Below, piece by piece: positions 24,604 to 33,900 of a DNA stretch of 38,708 bases. Location: assembly GCA_913053235.1 (NCBI GenBank), contig CAJXFT010000012.1, positions 1 through 38,708 of the forward strand, written 5' to 3'. This DNA comes from an uncultured Alphaproteobacteria bacterium. GTDB lineage: Bacteria > Pseudomonadota > Alphaproteobacteria > UBA828. Positions within the stretch are counted from its first letter, which is position 1. Every line of letters starts with the position of its first letter. The notes under the pieces are model-generated. The model saw only the letters and a list, made by a program, of their open reading frames with translations, was not told where the DNA came from and searched no databases. The position numbers were made by a program, and so were the translations under genes.

Positions 24604-25653
24604 TTAAACGGCGGCCCTCTTCGGCTCGGGCGATTCCTCGATATTCATGCGCGACAATTCCTCGATGATCTTGGGATTGATGCCCTGGCCGACCATGTCC
24701 GCCGCCACGCCCAAGGCGTTGGCAAACCCCTTGTGGTCGGTGCCGCCATGGCTTTTGACCGCGACGCCGTTGACGCCGAGAAACATGGCGCCGTTATAGG
24801 CGCGCGGATCGAGGCGGTCGCGCAGCATCTTGAGCGCCGGGCGGGCCAACAGATAGCCGGCGCGCGACATCACCGAGCGCTTGAAGGCGGCACGGATATA
24901 GCCGCCATAAAGGCGCGCCGCGCCCTCCGCCGTTTTGAGGGCGATATTGCCGGCGAAACCGTCGGTGACGACGACATCGACGGTGCCCGCGGCGATATCA
25001 TGGCCCTCGATAAAGCCGTGAAATTTGATCGGCAGGCCGGATTCGCGCAGCGCCGCCGCGGCGTCGCGAATGGTAACGTTGCCCTTGCCCTCCTCGGAGC
25101 CGATGTTGAGCATGCCGACCGTCGGTTCGTTGACGCCCAGCACATTTCGCGCGAACACCTCGCCCATGATGGCGAATTGCACCAGATTGGCGGAGCTGCA
25201 ATCGATATTGGCGCCCAAATCGAGCATCACGCTCTCGCCGCGCTGGGTCGGGAAGATCGAGCCCATGGCCGGACGGTCGATGCCGGGCAGCGTCTTGAGA
25301 ACGATCTTGGCGAACGCCATCAGGGCGCCGGTATTGCCGGCCGAGACGACGCCATGGGCGTCGCCCTTGCCGACCGCATCGACGGCCAGACCCATGCTCG
25401 ATTTTCGCCTCTGGCGCAGTACCACGGCGAGCTTGTCGTCGCTCATAACGGTCTCGTCGGTATGCCGGACGGTGCATACCGAGGCCAGCTTCTTGAAGCG
25501 CTTGAGCACCGGCTGGATAGCCGATTCATCGCCGAACAGAACAAAACGCAGATCGGGATAGCGCACCCGGGCGATATTCGCACCCTTCAGGACAATGCCC
25601 GGCGCCTGGTCGCCACCCATCGCATCAAGAGCGAGTACGATCTCCCGGCTCAT
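24604..25653 (-). CDS. plsX: Phosphate acyltransferase
   Basis: PlsX converts acyl-ACP to acyl-phosphate, the substrate for the first acylation of glycerol-3-phosphate in phospholipid synthesis. It is a peripheral protein at the inner membrane. Motifs include [51 protein letters not shown] and [14 protein letters not shown]. The length of 349 residues is usual. It lies upstream of fabH and downstream of rpmF in the common lipid-ribosome cluster. Confidence 0.96.
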   Translation of the reverse strand: MSREIVLALDAMGGDQAPGIVLKGANIARVRYPDLRFVLFGDESAIQPVLKRFKKLASVCTVRHTDETVMSDDKLAVVLRQRRKSSMGLAVDAVGKGDAHGVVSAGNTGALMAFAKIVLKTLPGIDRPAMGSIFPTQRGESVMLDLGANIDCSSANLVQFAIMGEVFARNVLGVNEPTVGMLNIGSEEGKGNVTIRDAAAALRESGLPIKFHGFIEGHDIAAGTVDVVVTDGFAGNIALKTAEGAARLYGGYIRAAFKRSVMSRAGYLLARPALKMLRDRLDPRAYNGAMFLGVNGVAVKSHGGTDHKGFANALGVAADMVGQGINPKIIEELSRMNIEESPEPKRAAV

Positions 25654-25683
25654 GATCAGGGCGCCCCGGCTGAAATTGCCGGC

Positions 25684-25869
25684 TTACGCGACATCCGCCG
25701 GTTCAGCCACTTCGTGCTCGCCGTAAAAACCGCAAGCCGCGCACACGTGATGCGGCCTTTTTAATTCACCGCAATTGGAACATTCGACCGCATTGCCGCG
25801 TTTCAGCGCATCGTGAGAGCGCCGCTGATTGCGCCGGGAAACAGAGATCTTCTTCTTCGGAACAGCCAT
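25684..25869 (-). CDS. rpmF: 50S ribosomal protein L32
   Basis: This 61-residue ribosomal protein begins [20 protein letters not shown], the standard L32 start. It has a zinc-ribbon pattern: CSNC, then CAAC in [11 protein letters not shown]. The ATG at 25869 is chosen by family match over an upstream in-frame ATG. It lies between DUF177 and plsX, a conserved arrangement. Confidence 0.95.
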   Translation of the reverse strand: MAVPKKKISVSRRNQRRSHDALKRGNAVECSNCGELKRPHHVCAACGFYGEHEVAEPADVA

Positions 25870-25970
25870 AACCAATCTTTCTCTAGCGTGATTCGGCGCC
25901 GCCCGCTGGCCGCCCGCCACGCGTGCGGCGGCAAACCTGTTGTTCGGCGCCGAGTCCTGGGATCAGAACA

Positions 25971-26531
25971 TTACATTTTGTGTTTCAGTTGTCCAAGTTT
26001 TGCGAACGGGTTGTAAGGCGGTGGCGCCGTGTCCGCGCCCGGCGCCGCTTCGCCGCCCAGTTCCACCGCCGCGCCGGGGCGGCGAGGATGGGGATCGAGG
26101 GCGAGCAGCAAATGTTGCGCCACCAACTCGCCGACATCGATTTCCGGGCCGTCCAGCGGTTCGGGCGAATCGCCGGACATCGTTTCATCCGCGACACCCG
26201 CCGGCCGCGGTAAATCGGCGGCCGGCCGGAAAAGAATGGTGAATTCCTCATCCACCTGGTGCGCGAAAGGCTCCAGCGTCACGACGCAAATCCGCACCAC
26301 CTCGGCGTGGAGCGCCGCCTGCACGCGGATCGCCGGGGCGCCCTCCCCGTCGTGCGCGCGGGTGACGCGAACCCGCGCGCTAAGGGCGCGCAATTCCTCC
26401 AATTCGAAGCGCCGGCACAGCGCCTCGCATTCGGCGTGCGTCGCCCGCACCGAGATGGCGCGGCTTTGGCCGGTCAATTCGCTGACGTCCACGGGACGCG
26501 AAAATTCGATATTGGAGACTGTATGATCCAC
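25971..26531 (-). CDS. DUF177 (YceD-like) domain protein
   Basis: This 186-residue member of the DUF177/YceD family is usually encoded just before rpmF and has been linked to 23S rRNA accumulation. The core shows VRICVVTLEPFAHQVDEEFTILF followed by the acidic GPEIDVGELVAQHLLLALDPHPR. The Cys of the usual C-V-T-L-E-P motif is present. The C-terminus ends NPFAKLGQLKHK, as in typical members. The exact biochemical role is not settled. Confidence 0.88.
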   Translation of the reverse strand: MDHTVSNIEFSRPVDVSELTGQSRAISVRATHAECEALCRRFELEELRALSARVRVTRAHDGEGAPAIRVQAALHAEVVRICVVTLEPFAHQVDEEFTILFRPAADLPRPAGVADETMSGDSPEPLDGPEIDVGELVAQHLLLALDPHPRRPGAAVELGGEAAPGADTAPPPYNPFAKLGQLKHKM

Positions 26532-26675
26532 GACGGCGCGAACCTCTTGTCGGAAACGCGTAGCGCCGGCGCCGCGACGCCGGAAATCAGGATTTATACC
26601 AAGGAGCGGGCGCGCACCATATGGGCGCCGGCCTCGGAGGTCAATATGGCCGCCGATTTTTTTCGTAGCCCTCCT

Positions 26676-27368
26676 TCAAGCCTCCGGATTCGGCTCCCTT
26701 GCCGCCGCCTCCGAGCCGGCGCTCTCGCCCGGCGCGGCGGGGAAGGCGGTCTCACCGCCGAGCAAATCCTCGTGCGGCTGGCCGGCCAGCGCCTCTTCGG
26801 CGCCGCGCACATAACGCAAAAGCCGCTCGATCTCGCCGGGTTGGGGTTCCTCGGCGCCGTAGATATTGCGCAGAAGCGCCGCTTCAAGCCCTTCCTCGCC
26901 GCCATCTCCAGCGCCATCGCCAGCGGCCGCGGCGCCGTCCCGATCGGCGTCGAAGGCCGAATCATAGGCGGCGGCGCGGCCATAAAAGGCGCGCGCCATC
27001 GATTTGACGCGCTTGCCGACACGCAGGTCGCCGACGCCCATCTCGCGCAAATTCATGTCCATATCGTCCATCATGATCTTGAAAATGAGATCGGACAGGC
27101 GCTTGCCCGGCTCGGCCGAGCGGCGCAGCGCGCGAATCACCAGAAAGACATGCAGCACGATCAAATCAAAGCGGCCATCGACGCTGTCGGCGACCCCGCA
27201 ATCGGTATAAAAGCCGGGCCGGCGGGCCTGCTCGACCGCCGCGATATAGAGGGAAAGCGCCCGTTCACGCTCGCCCGCGCGCCGTTTGGCATGGCGCATC
27301 AAATCGCTCAGCAATTTCATATTCGTCGCCGTCTCGACAGCGTTGACAGTTTGGCGCGGGGCACGCAT
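26676..27368 (-). CDS. Ubiquinol-cytochrome c chaperone (CBP3-like)
   Basis: This 230-residue protein matches the family that assists cytochrome b/bc1 complex assembly in alphaproteobacteria and mitochondria. The helical core carries YTDCGVADSVDGRFDLIVLHVFLV, DLIFKIMMDDMDMNLREMGVGD and VGKRVKSMARAFYGRAAAYD. The C-terminal third is Ala/Glu-rich and low in conservation. The ATG at 27368 has GGAG six bases upstream; an internal ATG at 27320 (MKLLSDLM) is possible. It is divergent from bamE. Confidence 0.85.
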   Translation of the reverse strand: MRAPRQTVNAVETATNMKLLSDLMRHAKRRAGERERALSLYIAAVEQARRPGFYTDCGVADSVDGRFDLIVLHVFLVIRALRRSAEPGKRLSDLIFKIMMDDMDMNLREMGVGDLRVGKRVKSMARAFYGRAAAYDSAFDADRDGAAAAGDGAGDGGEEGLEAALLRNIYGAEEPQPGEIERLLRYVRGAEEALAGQPHEDLLGGETAFPAAPGESAGSEAAAREPNPEA

Positions 27369-27414
27369 GTTCGCTCCGCTGCATCCTTATACGGCACAGG
27401 CCGCTCACAGGCGC

Positions 27415-27420
27415 TATAAT
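27415..27420 (+). promoter_or_regulatory. Perfect -10 box (TATAAT) immediately before bamE
   Basis: TATAAT ends nine bases before the bamE ATG, placing the expected start of transcription at about 27427-27430. No good -35 hexamer is seen at the right spacing, so the call is moderate. If used, the message would be nearly leaderless. Confidence 0.4.
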
Positions 27421-27429
27421 ATCACGACG

Positions 27430-27918
27430 ATGATGAACTTCGTGTCATACCGCCGCCGCCACGCGCGCCGCGCCGGTCGCGTCGCGGCGATGGTTCCGGT
27501 TGCGGCGATCGTCATGGTGGCGGGGCTGGCCATCGCCGGCTGCGCGCCGGAGGTCAATATGCGCGGCCATGTGCCCAATCCGGAATCGCTGGCGCAAATC
27601 AAGCCCGGCCAACAGACGCGCGACCAGGTGCTGGACATGCTGGGTTCGCCCACCGCGATCGGCACCTTCGAGGACAGCAACTGGTACTACATCACGCGCA
27701 CCACCGAGCAGCTCGCCTTCTACGATCCGGATTTGATCGAATCGCATGTCGTCTGGGTCGAATTCGACCAGGCGGGATTCGTCAAACAGGTGGCGCATTT
27801 GTCGAACGAGGAAGCGCGCAAAATCGAGCCGGTGGAAAGAACCACCGCGACCAAGGGCCGCGAGTTGGGATTTTTCGAGCAAATTCTCGGCAATATCGGA
27901 ATCATGACCCCGCGCTGA
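27430..27918 (+). CDS. bamE: Outer-membrane assembly lipoprotein BamE (SmpA/OmlA)
   Basis: This small lipoprotein of the BAM complex assists insertion of outer-membrane beta-barrels. After a long basic N-region and a hydrophobic stretch comes the lipobox AIAGC (Cys38). The SmpA/OmlA domain follows: LAQIKPGQQTRDQVLDMLGSP, TFEDSNWYYITRTTEQLAFYD, and VVWVEFDQAGFVKQVAHLSN. The length is 162 residues from tandem ATGs at 27430. An ATG at 27490 would leave a standard-length signal peptide. No Shine-Dalgarno is seen before either. It converges on hppA. Confidence 0.9.
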   Translation: MMNFVSYRRRHARRAGRVAAMVPVAAIVMVAGLAIAGCAPEVNMRGHVPNPESLAQIKPGQQTRDQVLDMLGSPTAIGTFEDSNWYYITRTTEQLAFYDPDLIESHVVWVEFDQAGFVKQVAHLSNEEARKIEPVERTTATKGRELGFFEQILGNIGIMTPR

Positions 27919-27931
27919 GGGCGCAGTATCA

Positions 27932-27954
27932 GGGCGCCCGTCGGCGGGGCGCCC
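27932..27954. terminator. GC hairpin between convergent bamE and hppA
   Basis: GGGCGCCC at 27932-27939 pairs with GGGCGCCC at 27947-27954 around a seven-base loop, in the 68-base gap between the converging genes. It is symmetrical and could end transcription from both sides, but has no T-run. Confidence 0.35.
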
Positions 27955-27986
27955 GGCGGCACGGCACGCGGCGGCGGCGCGCCGCG

Positions 27987-30080
27987 TCAGGCGCCGACTA
28001 TCATGGCGATGATCGCCAGCATCAGGATCGCCACGATGTTGGTGATCTTGATCATCGGATTGATCGCCGGGCCGGCAGTATCCTTATAGGGATCGCCGAC
28101 CGTGTCGCCGGTCACCGCCGCCTTGTGGGCTTCGGAGCCCTTGCCGCCGAGATTGCCGTCCTCGACGAATTTTTTGGCGTTGTCCCAGGCGCCGCCGCCG
28201 GCGGTCATCGAAATGGCGAGGAACAGCCCGGTAACGATGGTGCCCATCAGCATGGCGCCGAGCGAGGACAGCGCCGCCGCCTGGCCGGCGATCAGCCAAA
28301 TGACGAAATAGAGCAGAATCGGCGCCAAAATAGGCAACAGCGACGGCAGGATCATTTCGCGAATCGCGGCGCGCGTCAGCAGGTCCACGGCGCGGCCATA
28401 TTCGGGCTTGCCGGTGCCCTCCATGATGCCGGGGATTTCCTTGAATTGCCGGCGCACCTCGAGCACCACCGAAGCGGCGGCGCGGCCGACCGAAAGCATC
28501 GCCATCGAGGCGAACAGGAACGGCAACAATCCGCCGATAAACAGCCCGACCACGACATAGGGGTTGGAGAGCGCGAATTCGAGCTTCTCGAGTTTGGGGA
28601 AATATCTGCCGATGTCCTGGGTATAGGCGGCGAACAGCACCAGCGCCGCGAGGCCGGCCGAGGCGATGGCGTAGCCCTTGGTCACCGCCTTGGTGGTGTT
28701 GCCGACGGCGTCGAGCGCATCGGTCGTCTTGCGCACGTCTTCCGGCAGTTCGGACATTTCGGCGATGCCGCCGGCATTGTCGGTCACCGGACCATAGGCA
28801 TCGAGCGCCACGACCATGCCGGCCAAGGCCAGCATCGCCGTCACGGCGATGGCGATGCCGAACAGACCGGCAAAGATATAGGCGAGGATAATGCCGGCGG
28901 AAATGATGACCGCCGGAACCGCGGTCGCCTGCATCGACACCGCAAGGCCCTGAATGATGTTGGTGGCGTGCCCGGTGGTCGAGGCATTGGCGATCGATTT
29001 GACCGGCTTGTATTCGGTCGAGGTGTAGTATTCGGTCACCCAGATCATAAGCCCGGTAACGACGAGGCCGATCAGGGCGCACCAATAGAGGTCGCTGCCG
29101 CTCGTCGCGGTTCCGCCGATCATGAATTCCGTGCCCCAGCCGACAACCCAATCGGTAATGAAATAAAACCCCACGGCGGCGATCACGGCCGAGGCGAGAA
29201 AGCCTTTATAGAGGGCGGCCATGATCTTCTGGCTCTTGCCGAGGCGGACGAAAAAGGTGCCGAGCACCGAGGCCAAAATGCCGGCGCCGCCCAGTGCGAG
29301 CGGAAACAGCATCATCTTATCTTGCAGACCTTCGCTGAAATAAATCGCCGTGAGCAGCATGGTCGCGACGATGGTCACCGCGAAGGTCTCGAACAGGTCC
29401 GCCGCCATGCCGGCGCAATCGCCGACATTGTCGCCGACATTGTCGGCGATCGTCGCCGGATTGCGCGGATCGTCTTCGGGAATCCCGGCCTCCACCTTGC
29501 CGACCAGGTCGGCGCCGACATCGGCGCCCTTGGTGAAAATGCCGCCGCCGAGGCGGGCGAAGATCGAAATCAGCGAGCCGCCGAAACCGAGTGCCACGAG
29601 CGATTCCAAAATCTCCCCGGTATGGACGTCGGCCGACAGCAGGATGCCGTAATAAACCGCGACGCCGAGCAGCCCGAGGCCGACGACCAGCATCCCGGTC
29701 ACGGCGCCGGAACGGAAGGCGATGCCGAGCGCTGGTGCTATGCCCTGGCGCGCCGCGTCGGCGGTGCGCACATTCGCCCGCACCGAGACATACATGCCGA
29801 TATAGCCGGCGGCGGCCGAAAGAATGGCGCCGATGGCGAAGCCGATACCGACCTTGTAGCCGAGCAGGACCAACAGAATGACGAAGATGACGACACCGAC
29901 GATTCCGATCGTCATATATTGCCGGTTCAGGTAAGCGCGCGCGCCCTCCTGGATGGCGCCGGCAATTTCCTGCATCCGTTCATTGCCGGTGCTGGCGGCA
30001 AGCACCGAGCGAATAGCATAAATTCCGTAAAGCAGCGCGACGATACCGCTGCCCAATGCGAACCAATAAATCGCGTCCAT
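27987..30080 (-). CDS. hppA: K+-independent H+-translocating membrane pyrophosphatase
   Basis: This 697-residue inner-membrane enzyme with about 16 helices hydrolyses pyrophosphate and pumps protons. The active-site signature ([19 protein letters not shown] and [19 protein letters not shown]) is intact, as is [17 protein letters not shown] near the C-terminus. At the ion-selectivity site it reads [17 protein letters not shown], with Lys where K+-dependent enzymes have Ala, so it should be potassium-independent. The ATG at 30080 is preceded by GAGGG at slightly long spacing. It is the last gene of the minus-strand block. Confidence 0.97.
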   Translation of the reverse strand: MDAIYWFALGSGIVALLYGIYAIRSVLAASTGNERMQEIAGAIQEGARAYLNRQYMTIGIVGVVIFVILLVLLGYKVGIGFAIGAILSAAAGYIGMYVSVRANVRTADAARQGIAPALGIAFRSGAVTGMLVVGLGLLGVAVYYGILLSADVHTGEILESLVALGFGGSLISIFARLGGGIFTKGADVGADLVGKVEAGIPEDDPRNPATIADNVGDNVGDCAGMAADLFETFAVTIVATMLLTAIYFSEGLQDKMMLFPLALGGAGILASVLGTFFVRLGKSQKIMAALYKGFLASAVIAAVGFYFITDWVVGWGTEFMIGGTATSGSDLYWCALIGLVVTGLMIWVTEYYTSTEYKPVKSIANASTTGHATNIIQGLAVSMQATAVPAVIISAGIILAYIFAGLFGIAIAVTAMLALAGMVVALDAYGPVTDNAGGIAEMSELPEDVRKTTDALDAVGNTTKAVTKGYAIASAGLAALVLFAAYTQDIGRYFPKLEKLEFALSNPYVVVGLFIGGLLPFLFASMAMLSVGRAAASVVLEVRRQFKEIPGIMEGTGKPEYGRAVDLLTRAAIREMILPSLLPILAPILLYFVIWLIAGQAAALSSLGAMLMGTIVTGLFLAISMTAGGGAWDNAKKFVEDGNLGGKGSEAHKAAVTGDTVGDPYKDTAGPAINPMIKITNIVAILMLAIIAMIVGA

Positions 30081-30264
30081 TGCTGGCTGGCCCTCTGATA
30101 TGAAGAAGTGATGAAACGGCGAGGCAAATACGCTTCGGGCGGCACGAATCCGGCCACTCGAATTTTACGCGCGCGGAAAGTGCCAGAAGACGGGTCGGAA
30201 CGCAACCGGCCCGGCAAAGAAAATAATCAGCCCGTCGCTAGCGGCGGCGGCGCAACCGAGCGGC

Positions 30265-30714
30265 CTAGAAGCCGCGATCGACGGTGTGGCTGATAAGCAC
30301 TTCGCTGACGATATTGGGGCCGACAATGCGATCCGCCAGGGTTTGGAATCGCGCCTTGACGCGGGGTAGATAGACAGTTTGAGAATGCCCGCTGTTCATC
30401 TGCGCCTGAAAAACGAAATCATCGATAAATGCGTTCCTGAGCGGCGTCATGTGATCGCGGACCATGGCTCCGTCGTCCTTGCTGTAAAGCTCCAAAACGA
30501 CACCGACGGCGACATATTTGGAAATACGGCGGTCCTCGACAACCGGCGCCAGGAACGAATCCAAGGGGACATATCCGGGCTCGCTCGACATCACCGGCAT
30601 GGCGGCCTCGCCGCCGCCGGTCATGAACATCTGATAGCCGACGACCGCCACCGCGCCGATCACGAGCAGCCCGGCGAGGGCGATAAGCTTTTTTCGGCTC
30701 TTCTTTAACTGCAT
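30265..30714 (-). CDS. FliL-like single-pass membrane protein
   Basis: This 149-residue protein has a basic start (MQLKKSRKK), one transmembrane helix (LIALAGLLVIGAVAVVGYQMF) and a periplasmic domain (YVPLDSFLAPVVEDRRISKYVAVGVVLEL onward). The layout and the domain's strand-helix pattern resemble flagellar FliL, which sits near the stator. Similar proteins occur next to thiL in alphaproteobacteria. No flagellar genes lie nearby, so the name gives resemblance only. No Shine-Dalgarno is evident. It follows thiL by about 100 bases on the same strand. Confidence 0.6.
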   Translation of the reverse strand: MQLKKSRKKLIALAGLLVIGAVAVVGYQMFMTGGGEAAMPVMSSEPGYVPLDSFLAPVVEDRRISKYVAVGVVLELYSKDDGAMVRDHMTPLRNAFIDDFVFQAQMNSGHSQTVYLPRVKARFQTLADRIVGPNIVSEVLISHTVDRGF

Positions 30715-30815
30715 AACGGACGTGCACCATCGGCTTCAGGGAAGCGGCCCTCGATCATGCACGACAAGCTTGAACAAATGGTGAATGCACAAGCGCCGGA
30801 TAAACCCGGAATCGG

Positions 30816-31805
30816 CTAAAAATGCGTGTAGCCGGCGCTGGCGAATTCCATTTCTCCGCCGTCCACGGCCAAAACGCGGACGCCCGCTTCGCCGACAACC
30901 GAGCCAATTCGATTGAGCGCGGTATCGGCGGCGCGGGCGGCTGCGCCGAGTTGCCGCGCCGCCCGGGGCGGCGCGGTAATCAGCAATTCGTAATCGTCTC
31001 CACCGGCAAGCGCATGCGTCAGCAGCTTCGGATCATTGGCGCAGGCGGCGTCGGCGGCGGGCGAGAGAGGCACCAGATTGGCCTCGATCCGCGCGCCGAT
31101 CCGCGACGCCGCGCAAATATGCCCGAGATCGGCGACCAGGCCGTCGGAAACATCTATCGCCGCGCTCGCCAGGCCGATCAGCCGTTGGCCCAATTCGGTG
31201 CGCGGTCGCGGCAGGCGATAGCGCTCGACAAGCGCCGCGCGCTGAGCCGGCGCGATCATGCCCAGGCCGCCTTCGGCGGCGAGCAGACCAAGCGCCGCAT
31301 CGCCGATGGTGCCGCTGACATAAATATCGTCTCCGGCGCGCGCGCCCGAGCGCCTGAGCGCGCCGCCTTGCGGCACTTCTCCGAATGCGGTGAGCGACAG
31401 CGTCAAGGCATCGGGCGCGCGGATGGTATCGCCGCCGATGAGGGTGACGCCGAAGCGCGCTTGATCCTCGGCCAGCCCGGCGGCGAATTGCTCCAGCCAG
31501 CCTGGCGGCGTGGCGCCGGGCAGCGCCAGGCCCAAGGCGTAAGCGCGCGGCACCGCTCCCATCGCGGCGAGGTCGGAGAGGTTGGCGCGGAGGATTTTTC
31601 GGCCCAGCGAATCGGCCGGGTCATCGGCCAAAAAATGCACCCCGGCGGCCATCATATCCTTGGTGACGATCAACTCGCACCCGGCCGAAGGGGTCAGCGA
31701 CGCGGCGTCGTCGGTCAAGCCATAGGCGCCCGCCTCCGCCGTGGAGAGCGGCGCGAAATGGCGCATGATGAGCTCGAATTCAGCGCTCGGGTGAAGATCT
31801 GACAT
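30816..31805 (-). CDS. thiL: Thiamine-monophosphate kinase
   Basis: ThiL phosphorylates thiamine monophosphate to the active cofactor thiamine diphosphate. It shows family motifs: EFELIMRHFAPL, DDAASL (metal-binding Asp pair), TKDMMAAGVHFLADDPADSLGRKILRANLSDLAAMGA (given in part), GGDTIRA and AIDVSDGLVADLGHI, and GGDDYELL. The ATG at 31805 matches the usual family start; an ATG at 31817 is an alternative. Either overlaps the end of nusB, so translation is coupled. Confidence 0.93.
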   Translation of the reverse strand: MSDLHPSAEFELIMRHFAPLSTAEAGAYGLTDDAASLTPSAGCELIVTKDMMAAGVHFLADDPADSLGRKILRANLSDLAAMGAVPRAYALGLALPGATPPGWLEQFAAGLAEDQARFGVTLIGGDTIRAPDALTLSLTAFGEVPQGGALRRSGARAGDDIYVSGTIGDAALGLLAAEGGLGMIAPAQRAALVERYRLPRPRTELGQRLIGLASAAIDVSDGLVADLGHICAASRIGARIEANLVPLSPAADAACANDPKLLTHALAGGDDYELLITAPPRAARQLGAAARAADTALNRIGSVVGEAGVRVLAVDGGEMEFASAGYTHF

Positions 31806-32304
31806 CGCCGCCCGCATTGACCGGCGAGGTGAATTCCCCGGCGCGCAAGCTGTGCGCCAGCGTATCGAGCGCCGCGTTCACGAAAGCCGGCTCGCGCCCG
31901 GAGAAGAAGGCACCCGCCAATTCGATATACTCGTTCAAGACGACCCGTGCCGGGATATCGGGCCGCGCCAGCAATTCGGCCGCGGCGGCGCGCAGCAGCG
32001 CCCGCATCAGCGCCCCCAACCGGCTCACCGTCCAGCCCGTGCCGAGCGCGCCGCCGACACAGCCGTCCAATTCCGCCAGACGATCGCTGACATTCCTGAC
32101 CAGCCATTTGAAATGTTCGCGGTCGGCCTCGGCATATTGCGCGCCCTCGATCTCGCGGCCGATGCGATGGTCGAGAAACTCTTCGATCACGGATTCGAGC
32201 ACCGCATCCGAAAGTTCGATCTGATAGAGCGCCTGCACCGCGGCCAGACGCGCCACGCTGCGTCCCTGTGCGGGCGGCGCCTTCACGCTGTCGCTTGCCG
32301 ACAT
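31780..32304 (-). CDS. nusB: Transcription antitermination factor NusB
   Basis: NusB binds boxA RNA with ribosomal protein S10 in rRNA antitermination. The all-helical domain shows SVARLAAVQALYQIE, LAELDGCVGGALGTGWTVSRLGALMRALLR (in part) and ARVVLNEYIELAGAFFSGREPAFVNAALDTLA (in part), all typical. I start at the ATG at 32304; a TTG at 32313 overlaps the ribH stop. The C-terminal tail of about 15 residues is variable. The gene is between ribH and thiL, as in many alphaproteobacteria. Confidence 0.93.
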   Translation of the reverse strand: MSASDSVKAPPAQGRSVARLAAVQALYQIELSDAVLESVIEEFLDHRIGREIEGAQYAEADREHFKWLVRNVSDRLAELDGCVGGALGTGWTVSRLGALMRALLRAAAAELLARPDIPARVVLNEYIELAGAFFSGREPAFVNAALDTLAHSLRAGEFTSPVNAGGDVRSSPER

Positions 32305-32309
32305 GGTTT

Positions 32310-32753
32310 TCAATCCGGCGCGTCGTTGAAAGCGCGGCGCAGAGCAAGCATTTCGAGACAGGCGCGCGCCGCGACGGCGCCCTTGTCCTTGTCCGCGCGC
32401 GAAGCCCGCGCCCAGGCCTGCTCGCGGTTTTCGGTCGTCAAAATACCATAACCGAGCGCGATGCCGTGGCGCGTGCAGAGGTCCATCAGACCGCGCGCCG
32501 ATTCTCCACAGACATAATCATAATGGGAGGTTTCGCCCCGGATGACGCAGCCGAGCGCGACATAGCCGTCGAAGCGTCCGCTACCCATGGCCATGCGCAG
32601 CGCCGCGGGAAGTTCATAGGCGCCCGGCACGGCGACGGTTTCATGGCTGGCGCCGGCCGCTTCCAGGGCCGCCCGCGCGCCCTTCAGCAACTCGTCGGCG
32701 ATGTCCTCGTAAAAACGCGCCTGGGCAATCAAAATATGGACCGGCTCAGCCAT
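32310..32753 (-). CDS. ribH: 6,7-dimethyl-8-ribityllumazine synthase
   Basis: RibH condenses the pyrimidine intermediate with dihydroxybutanone phosphate to make lumazine, the penultimate step in riboflavin synthesis. Motifs are VAVPGAYELPAALRMA, DGYVALGCVIRGETSHYDYVC, and ALGYGILTTENREQAWARA. The length of 147 residues is normal. The start overlaps the ribBA stop by eight bases. Confidence 0.96.
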   Translation of the reverse strand: MAEPVHILIAQARFYEDIADELLKGARAALEAAGASHETVAVPGAYELPAALRMAMGSGRFDGYVALGCVIRGETSHYDYVCGESARGLMDLCTRHGIALGYGILTTENREQAWARASRADKDKGAVAARACLEMLALRRAFNDAPD

Positions 32754-33900
32754 TCTTTTCGTCTTGCCGGCGCGGCGTTGGGGGAATCGGCCTTTGATCG
32801 ACGACCTTCAGGCCATAGCCGTCGAGGCCGACGATGGTCCATTCGGTATTGTGCAGCAGGATCATCTCGCGGACGCCGAGGTCGAGCAAAATCTGCGCGC
32901 CGACGCCGTAATCGCGAAGGCCCGTCGCCGCGCTGCCGCCGAGGCGCGCGCGCACCAATTCCGAGACGCTCGACGGGCGCGGCTCGCGAATAATGACGAT
33001 CACACCGCGGCCGTGCTCGCCGACGATGCGCATGGCGGCCTGCAATTTCCCTTCATGCCCGCTGGCGTCATCGCCCAAGAGATCGTCGAACGGATCGAAA
33101 TCATGCACCCTGACCAGCACCGGCTCATCGTCGCTGATTTCGCCCTTCACCAAAACGATATGCTCGGAATATTCCATCATGTTGGCATAGACATACATTT
33201 TGAACTTGCCGCCGAAGCGGCTGTTCAACTCGGTCTCCTCGATGCGCCGGACGAATGTATCGTTGCACAGTCGGTAAGAGATCAAATCGGCAATCGACGC
33301 CACCTTGACGGCGTGGCGCTGGGCAAATGCCTCCAGATCGGCCATGCGCGCCATCGAGCCATCGTCATTCATGATCTCACAGATCACGGCCGACGGGTTG
33401 AGGCCGGCCAGGCGCGCCATGTCGATACTCGCTTCGGTATGGCCGGCACGCACCAGAACTCCGCCATCGCGCGCCATCAGCGGAAAAACATGGCCGGGCG
33501 AGGTGATGTCGCGCTGCCCGTTGGCCGGATCGATCGCCGCCATGATGGTGCGCGAGCGGTCGGAAGCGGAAATACCGGTGGTCACGCCCTCGCGCGCCTC
33601 GATGGATACGGTGAAGGCGGTGTCGTGGCGCGATTCGTTGCGCTTGGGCATCAGTTCGAGACCGAGCTCGCCGCAACGCTCCGGCGTCAGGGCGAGGCAA
33701 ATCAGGCCACGCCCGTACCGGGCCATGAAATTGATGGCTTCGGGCGTCGCCAATTGCGCCGGAATGACGAGGTCACCCTCGTTTTCCCGCTCTTCGTCAT
33801 CGACCAGGACGACCATCCGGCCGTTGCGGAACTCTTCGATCGCCTCGTCGATGGAGGACAGCGCCTCGCTCCGATGTGTGGCTACGCGCAGCATGTTCAT
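32746..33900 (-). CDS. ribBA: DHBP synthase fused to a degenerate GTP cyclohydrolase II domain
   Basis: The N-terminal half (about residues 1-205) is an intact 3,4-dihydroxy-2-butanone-4-phosphate synthase, with DDEERENEGDLVIPA, DRSRTIMAAIDP, FPLMARDGGVLVRAGHTEAS and CEIMNDDGSMAR. The C-terminal half follows the GTP cyclohydrolase II fold, but the zinc ligands are missing. Functional enzymes have a Cys-rich segment (SECLTGD, then SxRCDCG). Here the region reads VRVHDFDPFDDLLGDDASG with no Cys. Such hybrids are known in alphaproteobacteria, where a separate ribA supplies cyclohydrolase activity. The start is near MNMLRVATHR, overlapping ribE by four bases. Confidence 0.93.
   Translation of the reverse strand: MNMLRVATHRSEALSSIDEAIEEFRNGRMVVLVDDEERENEGDLVIPAQLATPEAINFMARYGRGLICLALTPERCGELGLELMPKRNESRHDTAFTVSIEAREGVTTGISASDRSRTIMAAIDPANGQRDITSPGHVFPLMARDGGVLVRAGHTEASIDMARLAGLNPSAVICEIMNDDGSMARMADLEAFAQRHAVKVASIADLISYRLCNDTFVRRIEETELNSRFGGKFKMYVYANMMEYSEHIVLVKGEISDDEPVLVRVHDFDPFDDLLGDDASGHEGKLQAAMRIVGEHGRGVIVIIREPRPSSVSELVRARLGGSAATGLRDYGVGAQILLDLGVREMILLHNTEWTIVGLDGYGLKVVDQRPIPPTPRRQDEKNG

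Noticed and set aside
28125-30098. Open frame of over 600 codons antisense to hppA
   Set aside because: It mirrors the pyrophosphatase codon pattern, is rich in His, Gly, Asp and Arg, has no ribosome site and matches no family.
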